From: Alphaproteobacteria bacterium
GTDB lineage: Bacteria > Pseudomonadota > Alphaproteobacteria > Rhizobiales > Aestuariivirgaceae
Reading direction: 5' to 3'
NCBI GenBank assembly: GCA_020441605.1
Contig: JAGRLX010000268.1
Span: forward strand, 1 to 5,693
DNA length: 5,693 nucleotides
Shown here: one piece after another, positions 1 to 5,693 of the stretch
Layout: every line of letters begins with the position of its first letter
How positions within the stretch are numbered: the stretch's first letter is position 1
The notes under the pieces: model-generated
Told to the model about the DNA's origin: nothing
The model's input: the letters and a program-made list of their open reading frames with translations, nothing else
The model's database searches: none
Translations under genes and position numbers: made by a program

Positions 1-915
1 CCGCACCTCGGCCTTGGCGGGATGGACATTGACGTCGACCCGATCGGCAGGACAGGTCACATGCAGCACCACCGCCGGGAAGCGTCCCGGCGCCATGACG
101 TCGGCATAGGCGCCGCGAATGGCACCGCCCAGCAGCTTGTCACGCACGCTGCGGCCATTGACGAACATGAACTGCAGGCCGCTCTGGGCCCGCGACCAGG
201 TCGGCAGACCGGCATGGCCCCGGACGCTGACGCCTTCGCGCTCGAGGTCGAAAGGCACGCAATTGGCCATGAATTCCGCCCCGAGGATCCGCCGTATGCG
301 GTCGGGTTCGGGCTCGCCGCGGGGCACATCCACGAGGCGGCGCTCCTCGGAGGCGAAGGAGAAGCCGACCTCCGGATTGGCAAGCGCCATGCGCCGCACG
401 ACATCGGCCGCCTCTGCGGTTTCACTGCGGTCGGTCTTGAGGAACTTGAGACGCGCCGGTGTTGCAAAGAAGAGATCGCGCACTTCGATTTCGGTGCCCC
501 GCGTAAGCGCTGCCGGACGCAATGCCGATAGCCGTCCCCCTTCGATGGCGATGGCATGGGCATCGGCTGCGCCTCGGGGCCGCGAGGCGATCGCCATACG
601 GCTGATGGATCCGATCGACGGCAGGGCTTCGCCCCGGAAGCCCAGGAAGCGGATGTCGATCAGGTCATCTTCTGGAAGCTTCGAGGTGGCGTGGCGCTCG
701 ATCGCCAGAGCCAGATCCTCCGGGCCCATGCCGACGCCATCGTCGCTCACCCGGATCAGGCTTTTCCCACCCCCGCGGAAGGCGATGTCGATCTGGCGGG
801 CGCCGGCATCGATGGCATTCTCGACCAGCTCCTTCACGACGCTGGCAGGACGCTCGATGACTTCACCCGCAGCGATGCGGTTGACGGTTCCCTCGGATAA
901 TCTGCGGATTCGCAT
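1..915 (-). CDS. mutL: DNA mismatch repair protein MutL, N-terminal part (3' end outside window)
   Basis: Cytoplasmic GHKL-family ATPase that links mismatch recognition by MutS to downstream strand removal. The first 305 residues are visible. ATPase motifs are intact: VVKELVENAIDAG with predicted catalytic Glu29 and Mg-binding Asn33, SDDGVGM with Asp58 and the glycines of motif II, and the lid/motif III block HATSKL...LGFRGEALPSIGSIS (75-105). The transducer domain follows with TEIEVRDLFFATPARLKFL (141-159), FVNGRSVRDK (251-260) and DVNVHPAKAEVR (294-305), including the conserved lysine Lys301. The C-terminal dimerisation domain, and any endonuclease motif, lie outside the window. The ATG at 915 is chosen because an in-frame stop lies four codons upstream and the next residues (RIRRLSEGTVNRIAAGEVIERP) match the usual MutL N-terminus. 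No clear Shine-Dalgarno sequence is seen. It lies 46 bases after the second M16 gene. Confidence 0.97.
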   Translation of the reverse strand, partial: MRIRRLSEGTVNRIAAGEVIERPASVVKELVENAIDAGARQIDIAFRGGGKSLIRVSDDGVGMGPEDLALAIERHATSKLPEDDLIDIRFLGFRGEALPSIGSISRMAIASRPRGAADAHAIAIEGGRLSALRPAALTRGTEIEVRDLFFATPARLKFLKTDRSETAEAADVVRRMALANPEVGFSFASEERRLVDVPRGEPEPDRIRRILGAEFMANCVPFDLEREGVSVRGHAGLPTWSRAQSGLQFMFVNGRSVRDKLLGGAIRGAYADVMAPGRFPAVVLHVTCPADRVDVNVHPAKAEVR

Positions 916-961
916 GGGTTGATTTTAGGCCGGCCGCGTGGGCGTGGCTACATGCAACCGA
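916..961 (-). other. 46-base gap between the M16 pair and mutL
   Basis: No hairpin followed by a T-run is visible, so there is no recognisable intrinsic terminator. There is also no clear promoter and no purine-rich Shine-Dalgarno sequence before the mutL ATG. An in-frame TAA at 927-925 closes the mutL frame upstream. The gap holds one GGCCGGCC palindrome (928-935), and a second copy lies just inside the end of the preceding gene (978-985). Confidence 0.5.
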
Positions 962-2290
962 CTACTGGAGGCCCTCGGGCCGGCCGACGACGGTCACCGT
1001 GAGGCGGTCGGGATGCAGGAGCCGCTTCGCCTCTGCCTGCACCTGGTCGAGGGTCACAGCGGCAATGAGATCATTCCGTCTGGCGATGTAGTCGTGGGCG
1101 AGCCCTTGCTGCTGGAGGCCGAGCAGCTGGCCGGCGATGGCCATGCTGCTGGTGAAGCGCAGAGCATAGGACCCGGTGAGGAAGGTCTTGGCGTCATCCA
1201 GTTCCTTCTGGCTCGGACCTTCCTCGACCATGCGCCGCATAGTGGATTTCACCAGATCGAAGGCTTCTGCCGCCTTCTCGTTCCGCGTCGACAGGCTGCC
1301 GACGAACAGGCCGAGCCGCCGCAGGGGTGAAAGCCCGGCGCTTACACCATAGGTCAAGCCGCGCTTCTCGCGGATTTCGCGGGTCAGCCAGGCCTCGAAG
1401 CTTCCGCCCAGGATCTCGCTCATGACGAAGGCGGGGATGAATGCGGGATCGTCGCGCAGCGGGCCTTCGTGGCCGAACACGATGACACTCTGCGGGATGT
1501 CGCGGGGAACGACCTTCAGGCCCGGCCGGGTGGTGAAACCCGCGATGATCGGTCGTCCGGGCTGGGGGTCGCCGCGCGCCAGCCCACCGAAGATCCGGTC
1601 CAGCATGGGACCGAGCTCGGCGGCGCTGATATCGCCGACGGCACTCACCTGTAACGTGCCGCGATCGAAGATCCGGGCGTGGGCGGCCTGGAGGTCCTCG
1701 GCGGTGATGGCCGCGACCGTCGCAGCGGTGCCGTCGGTATCGGCGGCATAGGGGTCGTCGCCCAGGGCGAGCGCCATCCAGGCCGTGCTCGCGATGCGCT
1801 GCGGGTCGTCGGCCTTGGCCTGCAGCCCTACCAGGATCTGCTGGCGTACACGGTCCAGCGGGGCTGCATCGAAGCGCGGCGCGGTGATCGCCTTGCGCAG
1901 CAGTTCCACCGAAGGGTCGCGGTTGCGGGTCAGGGTCTGGAAGGCGCCTTCGAAGAAATCGCGGCCGGCATCGAAGGACATGCGGAATGCAAGCTCGTCG
2001 CGGCGCTTCTGGAAGGTGGCCGAGTCGATATCCTCGGCCCCCTCGTCCAGCATCCCGGAAAGGAAATTGGCCAGGCCGGCACGGCCCTGCGGATCGCTGG
2101 TGGCGCCCGAGCGAAATGAGAAGTTCAGCGCCATCAGCGGAATGGAATGTTCTTCGACCAACCAGGCCTTGATGCCGCCGGGACTGGTCACCTCCTGGAC
2201 GGTGAAGGCCCGAGCGGAGACCGTGCCAAGCCAAAGCGACAACACAACAAGGACGAGGCGCAGGGCGGCTGAACTAAGAGGGCTTCGCAT
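962..2290 (-). CDS. M16 family peptidase-like protein, non-catalytic subunit (periplasmic)
   Basis: Predicted periplasmic partner subunit of the upstream M16 peptidase, 442 residues. A Sec signal peptide is visible (hydrophobic about 10-24, likely cleavage after A26-R27-A28). The N-domain has the M16 fold signature (FRSGATSDPQGRAGLANFL), but the HxxEH positions read Asn75, Ser78 and Gly79, so zinc binding and catalysis by this chain are not expected. The C-domain keeps the substrate-contacting pair Arg307 and Tyr314 in IREKRGLTYGV, exactly what the upstream subunit lacks. Start: the ATG at 2290 overlaps the upstream TAA (TAATG), with a strong GGAGGAAG just before it, so coupled translation and near-equal synthesis are likely. 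The pattern matches the heterosubunit M16B peptidase described from Sphingomonas sp. A1 (from memory), with one zinc chain and one R/Y chain. Substrate unknown. The frame is intact, so this is a functional pseudo-enzyme rather than a pseudogene. Confidence 0.93.
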   Translation of the reverse strand: MRSPLSSAALRLVLVVLSLWLGTVSARAFTVQEVTSPGGIKAWLVEEHSIPLMALNFSFRSGATSDPQGRAGLANFLSGMLDEGAEDIDSATFQKRRDELAFRMSFDAGRDFFEGAFQTLTRNRDPSVELLRKAITAPRFDAAPLDRVRQQILVGLQAKADDPQRIASTAWMALALGDDPYAADTDGTAATVAAITAEDLQAAHARIFDRGTLQVSAVGDISAAELGPMLDRIFGGLARGDPQPGRPIIAGFTTRPGLKVVPRDIPQSVIVFGHEGPLRDDPAFIPAFVMSEILGGSFEAWLTREIREKRGLTYGVSAGLSPLRRLGLFVGSLSTRNEKAAEAFDLVKSTMRRMVEEGPSQKELDDAKTFLTGSYALRFTSSMAIAGQLLGLQQQGLAHDYIARRNDLIAAVTLDQVQAEAKRLLHPDRLTVTVVGRPEGLQ

Positions 2291-3633
2291 TACTTCGCTT
2301 CCTCCACCGGCAAGAGCAGGCCGGTCACAGATGCCTTGCGGTCGATGACCTGTCGGGCCGCCCGGTTCACATCGTCGAGGGTCACCGTGGCGATGGTCTT
2401 GTCCGCTTCGAGCACCCGGTCGAGCGTCTGGCCGGTCATGAGAGCGGTACCGATGGCCTGAACCAGGCTGAACTGCGAATCGAGGAGATAGACCGACTGG
2501 TTGAGCAGCCGGCTTCGCGTGGCCTCCAGCTCGTCGGCGGTCAGGCCGGCGCGGAGGATTTCGCCGAGAATGCTGTCGATCTCGGCTTCGAGGCGCTGGA
2601 GATCGACGCCGGGATTGGGCGCGGCATAGATGCCGAGGGTTCCGGAATCCAGGGCATCACCCGCGTACCAGGCACCGGCATAGGCAGCAAGCCGCTTGTC
2701 CACGACCAGGCGCTGGTTCATCCGGCTCCGGACGCCTCCACCCAGGGCCTCGGCAAGTATCTGGAGGGCCAGGTCGCCGCGCGGCCCGGCGGAGGCCGCA
2801 TCGGGGGCCAGGTAGGTGCGCCGGAACACCGGAGTCGACACGCGGTCGTCGCGCAGCAGCAGGCGGCGTTCGGCAAGGGGGGCCGGCTCCACCGGACGCG
2901 CCGCGCGGACCGCCGCATGGAGATTGCGCAGGGGGCCATAGTGGCGTTCTGCCAGTTTCAGCACCTCGTCCGGAACGACGTCGCCTGCAACGATCACCAC
3001 CGCATTGGCCGGCTCATAATGGGCACGGTAGAATTCCATCGCGTCCTGCAGCGTCAGTTCGGCAACCTCCGTCATCCAGCCGATCACCGGCTTGCGGTAG
3101 GGATGCACGAGATAGAGCGCGGCATCCATCTGCTCGTCCAGCAACTGGCCCGGATCATTGTCGATCCGCTCGCGGCGTTCTTCCTGGACCACCTGACGTT
3201 CCGGCCTCACGATGGCCTCGCTCAACACCAGATTCTGCATGCGATCGGCTTCGAGGTCCATCACCAGACCAAGGCGGTCGCTGGCGATGCGCTGGTAATA
3301 GGCGGTGAAATTCTGGGTGGTGAAGGCGTTCTCCTCGCCGCCGTTTAGGCCCACCAGGCGGCTGAACGCGCCATCCGGGTAGCGGGTCGTGCCCTTGAAC
3401 ATGAGATGCTCGAGGAAATGGGCCAGTCCTGACTTGCGGGGCGGTTCATCGATGGCGCCCACCCGGTACCAGATCATGTGAGTGACAACCGGGGCGCGAT
3501 GGTCGGGAATGACCACCAGCCGGAGGCCGTTGGCAAGCGCGTATTCGGACGCCGAGATATCCAGTGCCGCGGCAGGCTTGGTCCAGCCGAGCAAGGTCAT
3601 CACGATCAAGGCAAGAAGGGAGCGGAACGTCAT
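2290..3633 (-). CDS. M16 family zinc metallopeptidase, catalytic subunit (periplasmic)
   Basis: Predicted periplasmic inverzincin-type endopeptidase of 447 residues, the normal size for single-unit bacterial M16 proteins that work as dimers. A Sec signal peptide is visible (hydrophobic 5-16, likely cleavage after the AAA at 21-23) and there is no lipobox. The peptidase N-domain carries HFLEH, giving zinc ligands His72 and His76 and the catalytic Glu75. The third ligand is predicted as Glu152 in VVQEERRER, 76 residues after His76, the usual spacing. The C-domain is present (GGGVRSRMNQR onward), but the R/Y pair that contacts substrate in M16 enzymes is incomplete: Tyr318 is there, while the arginine position holds Val311. 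The downstream gene supplies that pair. GAAGAG lies five bases before the ATG. The stop overlaps the next start (TAATG). Substrate unknown; resembles PqqL/YmxG-type proteins, but no specific symbol is justified. Confidence 0.93.
   Translation of the reverse strand: MTFRSLLALIVMTLLGWTKPAAALDISASEYALANGLRLVVIPDHRAPVVTHMIWYRVGAIDEPPRKSGLAHFLEHLMFKGTTRYPDGAFSRLVGLNGGEENAFTTQNFTAYYQRIASDRLGLVMDLEADRMQNLVLSEAIVRPERQVVQEERRERIDNDPGQLLDEQMDAALYLVHPYRKPVIGWMTEVAELTLQDAMEFYRAHYEPANAVVIVAGDVVPDEVLKLAERHYGPLRNLHAAVRAARPVEPAPLAERRLLLRDDRVSTPVFRRTYLAPDAASAGPRGDLALQILAEALGGGVRSRMNQRLVVDKRLAAYAGAWYAGDALDSGTLGIYAAPNPGVDLQRLEAEIDSILGEILRAGLTADELEATRSRLLNQSVYLLDSQFSLVQAIGTALMTGQTLDRVLEADKTIATVTLDDVNRAARQVIDRKASVTGLLLPVEEAK
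2298..2305 (-). promoter_or_regulatory. Strong ribosome binding site for the second M16 gene
   Basis: GGAGGAAG lies inside the last codons of the catalytic M16 gene (Val-Glu-Glu-Ala-Lys), with GGAGG ten bases before the ATG. It is the closest match to the anti-Shine-Dalgarno sequence among the starts in this window and fits a need for matched subunit amounts. Confidence 0.65.
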
Positions 3634-3638
3634 GGATG

Positions 3639-3644
3639 CTCTTC
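3639..3644 (-). promoter_or_regulatory. Ribosome binding site for the catalytic M16 gene
   Basis: GAAGAG lies five bases before the ATG at 3633, in the 51-base gap after the bamF-like gene. It supports the chosen start, which also gives a proper signal peptide. Confidence 0.5.
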
Positions 3645-3684
3645 AGGCTGGCGCGAAGCGACGAGGCTGGCCTTACCGGCCCGT

Positions 3685-4140
3685 TCAATCGTCGCGGAAA
3701 ATGTTGCCGATGTTGAAGACCGTTCCGTATTTCGGATCGGCGCGCTTCTTCTTGTCAAGATAGAGCTTTTTCAATTCGGCCTTGAGTTCGGCATCGGTCT
3801 TTGGCGTGCCGTCGGGATGAACCTTGGAAATCCCGTTACGCTCGTAGATGTCGCCCTGTGGCACCGGAGCCGGTGCCGTGGCAACACGACTGTAGTCCTC
3901 CGTGGGGGCCGACTGCTGCTGGGGCGTTGCGTCATACAATGGAGAAGACGCCGCCGGCGCACTGCCAGGCGGGCGCAATTGAAGGTCCGGCGGAATCGAG
4001 AGATCGGGATTGGCGCGCGCTTGTACCTCCGGCTCTGCCGAGGGATCACCGCCGCCCATGATCCGCGATACCGAAGTTCCGCAGCCTGATAGCAGCAGGC
4101 CGATTGCGAACAACCCCAGCACCGCGCGAATCGAGTTCAT
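3685..4140 (-). CDS. bamF: DUF3035 / BamF-like outer-membrane lipoprotein
   Basis: Predicted 151-residue lipoprotein, matching by its sequence pattern the alphaproteobacterial DUF3035 family, which has been linked to the BamF subunit of the outer-membrane beta-barrel assembly complex. A short signal peptide ends in the lipobox L17-S18-G19-C20, so Cys20 should be lipidated after LspA cleavage. After it come a PDLSIPPDLQLRPP segment (45-58), reminiscent of the proline-rich N-terminus of BamC, a flexible Ala/Pro/Gln/Ser-rich linker (about 59-96), and a conserved-looking charged tail (99-151) ending in GTVFNIGNIFRDD. The frame is open 33 codons further upstream, but only the ATG at 4140 puts the hydrophobic signal at the N-terminus, and AAAGGGG lies ten bases before it. 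It sits 49 bases after lspA and 51 before the M16 pair. The lipoprotein call is strong; the BamF role is inferred from family recall. Confidence 0.85.
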   Translation of the reverse strand: MNSIRAVLGLFAIGLLLSGCGTSVSRIMGGGDPSAEPEVQARANPDLSIPPDLQLRPPGSAPAASSPLYDATPQQQSAPTEDYSRVATAPAPVPQGDIYERNGISKVHPDGTPKTDAELKAELKKLYLDKKKRADPKYGTVFNIGNIFRDD

Positions 4141-4150
4141 GCCTGCAACG

Positions 4151-4157
4151 CCCCTTT
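4151..4157 (-). promoter_or_regulatory. Ribosome binding site for the bamF-like gene
   Basis: AAAGGGG lies ten bases before the ATG at 4140. It supports the lipoprotein start over the longer open frame beginning at 4239 inside lspA. Confidence 0.55.
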
Positions 4158-4189
4158 CGATCATCAAGGTCCCGAATATGCCGCTCAAA

Positions 4190-4690
4190 TCAGGCGTTTC
4201 CGCGGCGACGGCCAGTTTCGGAATGGAATATGGATTCATACAGCAGCAGTCCTACGCCGGCAACGATGGCCATGTCGGCGATATTGAAGACATACCAGCT
4301 GAAACTGCCCCAGTGGAAATGGAAGAAGTCGGCAACCGCGCCATGGACCGCCCGGTCGATCGCATTGCCGAGGGCGCCGCCGATGAGGATCGCCAGGGCG
4401 AAGGCGGTCAGGCGGCTTGCCGACCGGCAGGCCCAGATCCACAGGGCGGCGGTGATTGCCCCGCTGAGCGCGATGAGTCCCAGTTGTTCGTGGCTGCTGA
4501 AAAGACCGTAGGAAACGCCCTTGTTCCAGGCCAGCACCAGGTCGAAGAACGGCGTCACACGCACCGGCTGGCGGGCTGCAATGTCATAGACCTGCAGCAT
4601 CCACCACTTGTGCGTCTGGTCTAGGCCAAAGACCAAGGCGGCGATGGCCAGCACCAGGGGCGACAGGGGTCCCCAGACGCGGAGGGCCAT
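4190..4690 (-). CDS. lspA: Lipoprotein signal peptidase (signal peptidase II)
   Basis: Inner-membrane aspartyl peptidase (family A8) that cuts the signal peptide from diacylglyceryl-modified prolipoproteins, just before the lipobox cysteine. The protein is 166 residues, normal for the family, with four predicted membrane helices (about 9-24, 69-88, 95-111 and 133-152). Family motifs are all present: DQTHKWW (Asp24), WNKGVSYGLFS (Asn56), GGALGNAIDR and FNIADMAI. The predicted catalytic pair is Asp112 and Asp139. The frame is open 40 codons further upstream inside ileS, but that extension is charged and unlike LspA. The ATG at 4690 is preferred because it sits in a TGATG overlap with the ileS stop and has AGGA seven bases upstream. 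Its downstream neighbour encodes a predicted lipoprotein that would be one of its substrates. Confidence 0.97.
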   Translation of the reverse strand: MALRVWGPLSPLVLAIAALVFGLDQTHKWWMLQVYDIAARQPVRVTPFFDLVLAWNKGVSYGLFSSHEQLGLIALSGAITAALWIWACRSASRLTAFALAILIGGALGNAIDRAVHGAVADFFHFHWGSFSWYVFNIADMAIVAGVGLLLYESIFHSETGRRRGNA

Positions 4691-5693
4691 CAGACCGTCC
4701 TGCCGGACCGGGCTTGCCACTCGCGCACGGCCTCGGCGTCGCGGGGGGTGATGTCGGGAAACTCCGGATCGCTGCCCACCTCGGGCGTGATCTTCCACGA
4801 CCTGGCGCATTTGCGCCCCTCGGCGGGCTTGAAGACCACGGCCACGCCTTTGACGCCATCGAGGCGGAAGGCATCCGCCGGCCCTTCGCCCGCAATCAGG
4901 GTCGCGCCGGAGGTGATGGCGATCTCGGCAAGGTCCACGCCGTCGAGGGCCGCCAGCAGGTCGGGATTCGAGACATGAACATCGGGGGCCGCCTCCAGCG
5001 CCGACCCGATGGTCTTCTTGACCTGGCGCTCGATTTCAAGCGCCCCGGTGATGACCGAGCGCACGTCGCGCAGCTTGTCCCATTTGGCGGCCAGTTCTGG
5101 CGCCTGCCATTCCGCCGGGCATGTGGCGAATTGCGCGAGATGGACCGATGTACCTGCCTCGCCAAAGCGCGACAGCCAGACTTCCTCCATGGTGAAGGCA
5201 AGAACCGGCGCCCACCAGGTGGTGAGGCAATGGAACAGCCGATCCAGCACGGTGCGGCACGACCGGCGGCGCAGGCTCGACCAGGAATCGCAATAGAGCG
5301 AGTCCTTGCGGATGTCGAAATAGAAGGCCGACAGATCGACGGTCATGAAATTGGTGAGCAGCGCGAACAGGCGCTTGTAGTCGAAGACCTCGTAGGCCGC
5401 CCGCACCTGGCCCTCCAGCTCGTGCAGGCGGTGCAGGATGTAACGGTCCAGTTCCGGCATATCGGCGGCGGCGACGAATTCCTCTTCCGTCAGGCCATCG
5501 ATCGCACCCAGGATATAGCGCATGGTGTTGCGCAGCTTGCGGTAGGCCTCGATATTGGTCTTGAGGATCTCGGGGCCGAGCCGGAGGTCCTCGGCATAGT
5601 CCGCAGAAGCGACCCACAGGCGAAGAATATCGGCGCCCGACTGCTTGATCACGTCCTGCGGCGTCACGATGTTGCCGAGCGACTTCGACATCT
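4690..5693 (-). CDS. ileS: Isoleucyl-tRNA synthetase, C-terminal part (5' end outside window)
   Basis: Cytoplasmic class I aminoacyl-tRNA synthetase that charges tRNA-Ile with isoleucine. About 333 codons are visible, roughly the last third of a protein that is usually 900 to 1000 residues. The visible part opens with the KMSKS loop (MSKSLGN; the partial codon before it fits lysine), so the first ATG here is internal and not the start. The catalytic-core exit follows (DILRLWVASADY, residues 21-32), then the anticodon-binding helical domain with the typical FYFDIRKDSLYCDSW and the APVLAFTMEEVW segment near 161-172. The C-terminal zinc knuckle is degenerate: only Cys295 (KCARSW) remains, with Ser298, Thr315 and Asp318 where the classical form has cysteines. 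The TGA stop overlaps the lspA ATG by one base, which suggests translational coupling, as in the ileS-lspA pairs of many proteobacteria. Identity is very secure. Confidence 0.97.
   Translation of the reverse strand, partial: MSKSLGNIVTPQDVIKQSGADILRLWVASADYAEDLRLGPEILKTNIEAYRKLRNTMRYILGAIDGLTEEEFVAAADMPELDRYILHRLHELEGQVRAAYEVFDYKRLFALLTNFMTVDLSAFYFDIRKDSLYCDSWSSLRRRSCRTVLDRLFHCLTTWWAPVLAFTMEEVWLSRFGEAGTSVHLAQFATCPAEWQAPELAAKWDKLRDVRSVITGALEIERQVKKTIGSALEAAPDVHVSNPDLLAALDGVDLAEIAITSGATLIAGEGPADAFRLDGVKGVAVVFKPAEGRKCARSWKITPEVGSDPEFPDITPRDAEAVREWQARSGRTV
4698..4701 (-). promoter_or_regulatory. Ribosome binding site for lspA
   Basis: AGGA lies within the last codons of ileS, seven bases before the lspA ATG. 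Together with the TGATG overlap it decides the lspA start in favour of 4690 over the upstream in-frame ATG at 4810. Confidence 0.6.

Noticed and set aside
119..922. 267-codon open frame on the plus strand opposite mutL
   Set aside because: It lies fully antisense to a MutL frame with all ATPase motifs intact. Its translation is rich in Arg, Ser and Pro without recognisable motifs, as expected for a shadow frame in GC-rich DNA.
2054..2068. Second M16 gene as a decayed pseudogene because HxxEH is missing
   Set aside because: The frame is full length, has a signal peptide, a strong ribosome binding site and an intact Arg307/Tyr314 pair, all consistent with selection for a non-catalytic subunit.
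1785..2348. 187-codon plus-strand frame opposite the M16 genes, with other long plus-strand frames at 938-1330, 1679-2119 and 2917-3348
   Set aside because: All lie antisense to well-supported M16 genes, span their junctions without regard to gene limits, and show no domain-like sequence or convincing ribosome binding site.
3645..3671. Direct repeat of AGGCTGGC (3645-3652 and 3664-3671) in the gap before the catalytic M16 gene
   Set aside because: Two 8-base copies 19 bases apart could be an operator, but without dyad symmetry, a promoter or conservation data this is within chance for GC-rich sequence.
4141..4239. N-terminal extension of the BamF-like protein by 33 residues
   Set aside because: It would bury the lipoprotein signal peptide inside the protein and overlap lspA. 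The start at 4140 has a ribosome binding site and gives a standard signal.
4160..4260. Possible promoter for the bamF-like gene in the slightly more AT-rich end of lspA
   Set aside because: I could not find -35 and -10 like elements with acceptable spacing.
4691..4810. N-terminal extension of LspA by 40 residues
   Set aside because: The extension is highly charged, lies inside ileS and is unlike the LspA N-terminus. The TGATG overlap with AGGA supports the start at 4690.

Overview
The window is a GC-rich, gene-dense piece of a bacterial chromosome. All six genes lie on the minus strand and are read from right to left: ileS (3' part), lspA, a bamF-like lipoprotein gene, two M16-family periplasmic peptidase genes, and mutL (5' part). 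The DUF3035/BamF-type lipoprotein and the M16 pair placed behind ileS-lspA point to an alphaproteobacterium. A Rhodospirillales-like lineage is a guess, not a demonstrated assignment.

Layout: ileS enters at the right edge at its KMSKS loop and ends at 4690. lspA starts on the ileS stop (TGATG overlap) and ends at 4190. After 49 bases comes bamF (4140 to 3685), then 51 bases, then the catalytic M16 subunit (3633 to 2290). The non-catalytic M16 partner (2290 to 962) starts on that stop (TAATG overlap). After 46 bases mutL starts at 915 and runs off the left edge. No gap exceeds about 51 bases and I see no convincing terminator, so one long transcript is plausible, though internal promoters cannot be excluded.

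Functionally this is housekeeping plus cell envelope. LspA cleaves the signal peptides of lipoproteins, and the next gene encodes a predicted lipoprotein of the outer-membrane BAM complex. The two M16 proteins both carry Sec signal peptides and look like halves of one heteromeric peptidase: the first has the zinc site but lacks the conserved arginine of the C-terminal R/Y pair, while the second has lost the zinc site but keeps the R/Y pair. IleRS and MutL are core translation and DNA-repair proteins.

There are no mobile elements, RNA genes, CRISPR arrays or signs of recent transfer. I do not see a new defence or accessory system. The most interesting points are the split-active-site M16 pair, its position next to an LspA/BamF envelope module, and the degenerate zinc knuckle at the IleRS C-terminus.
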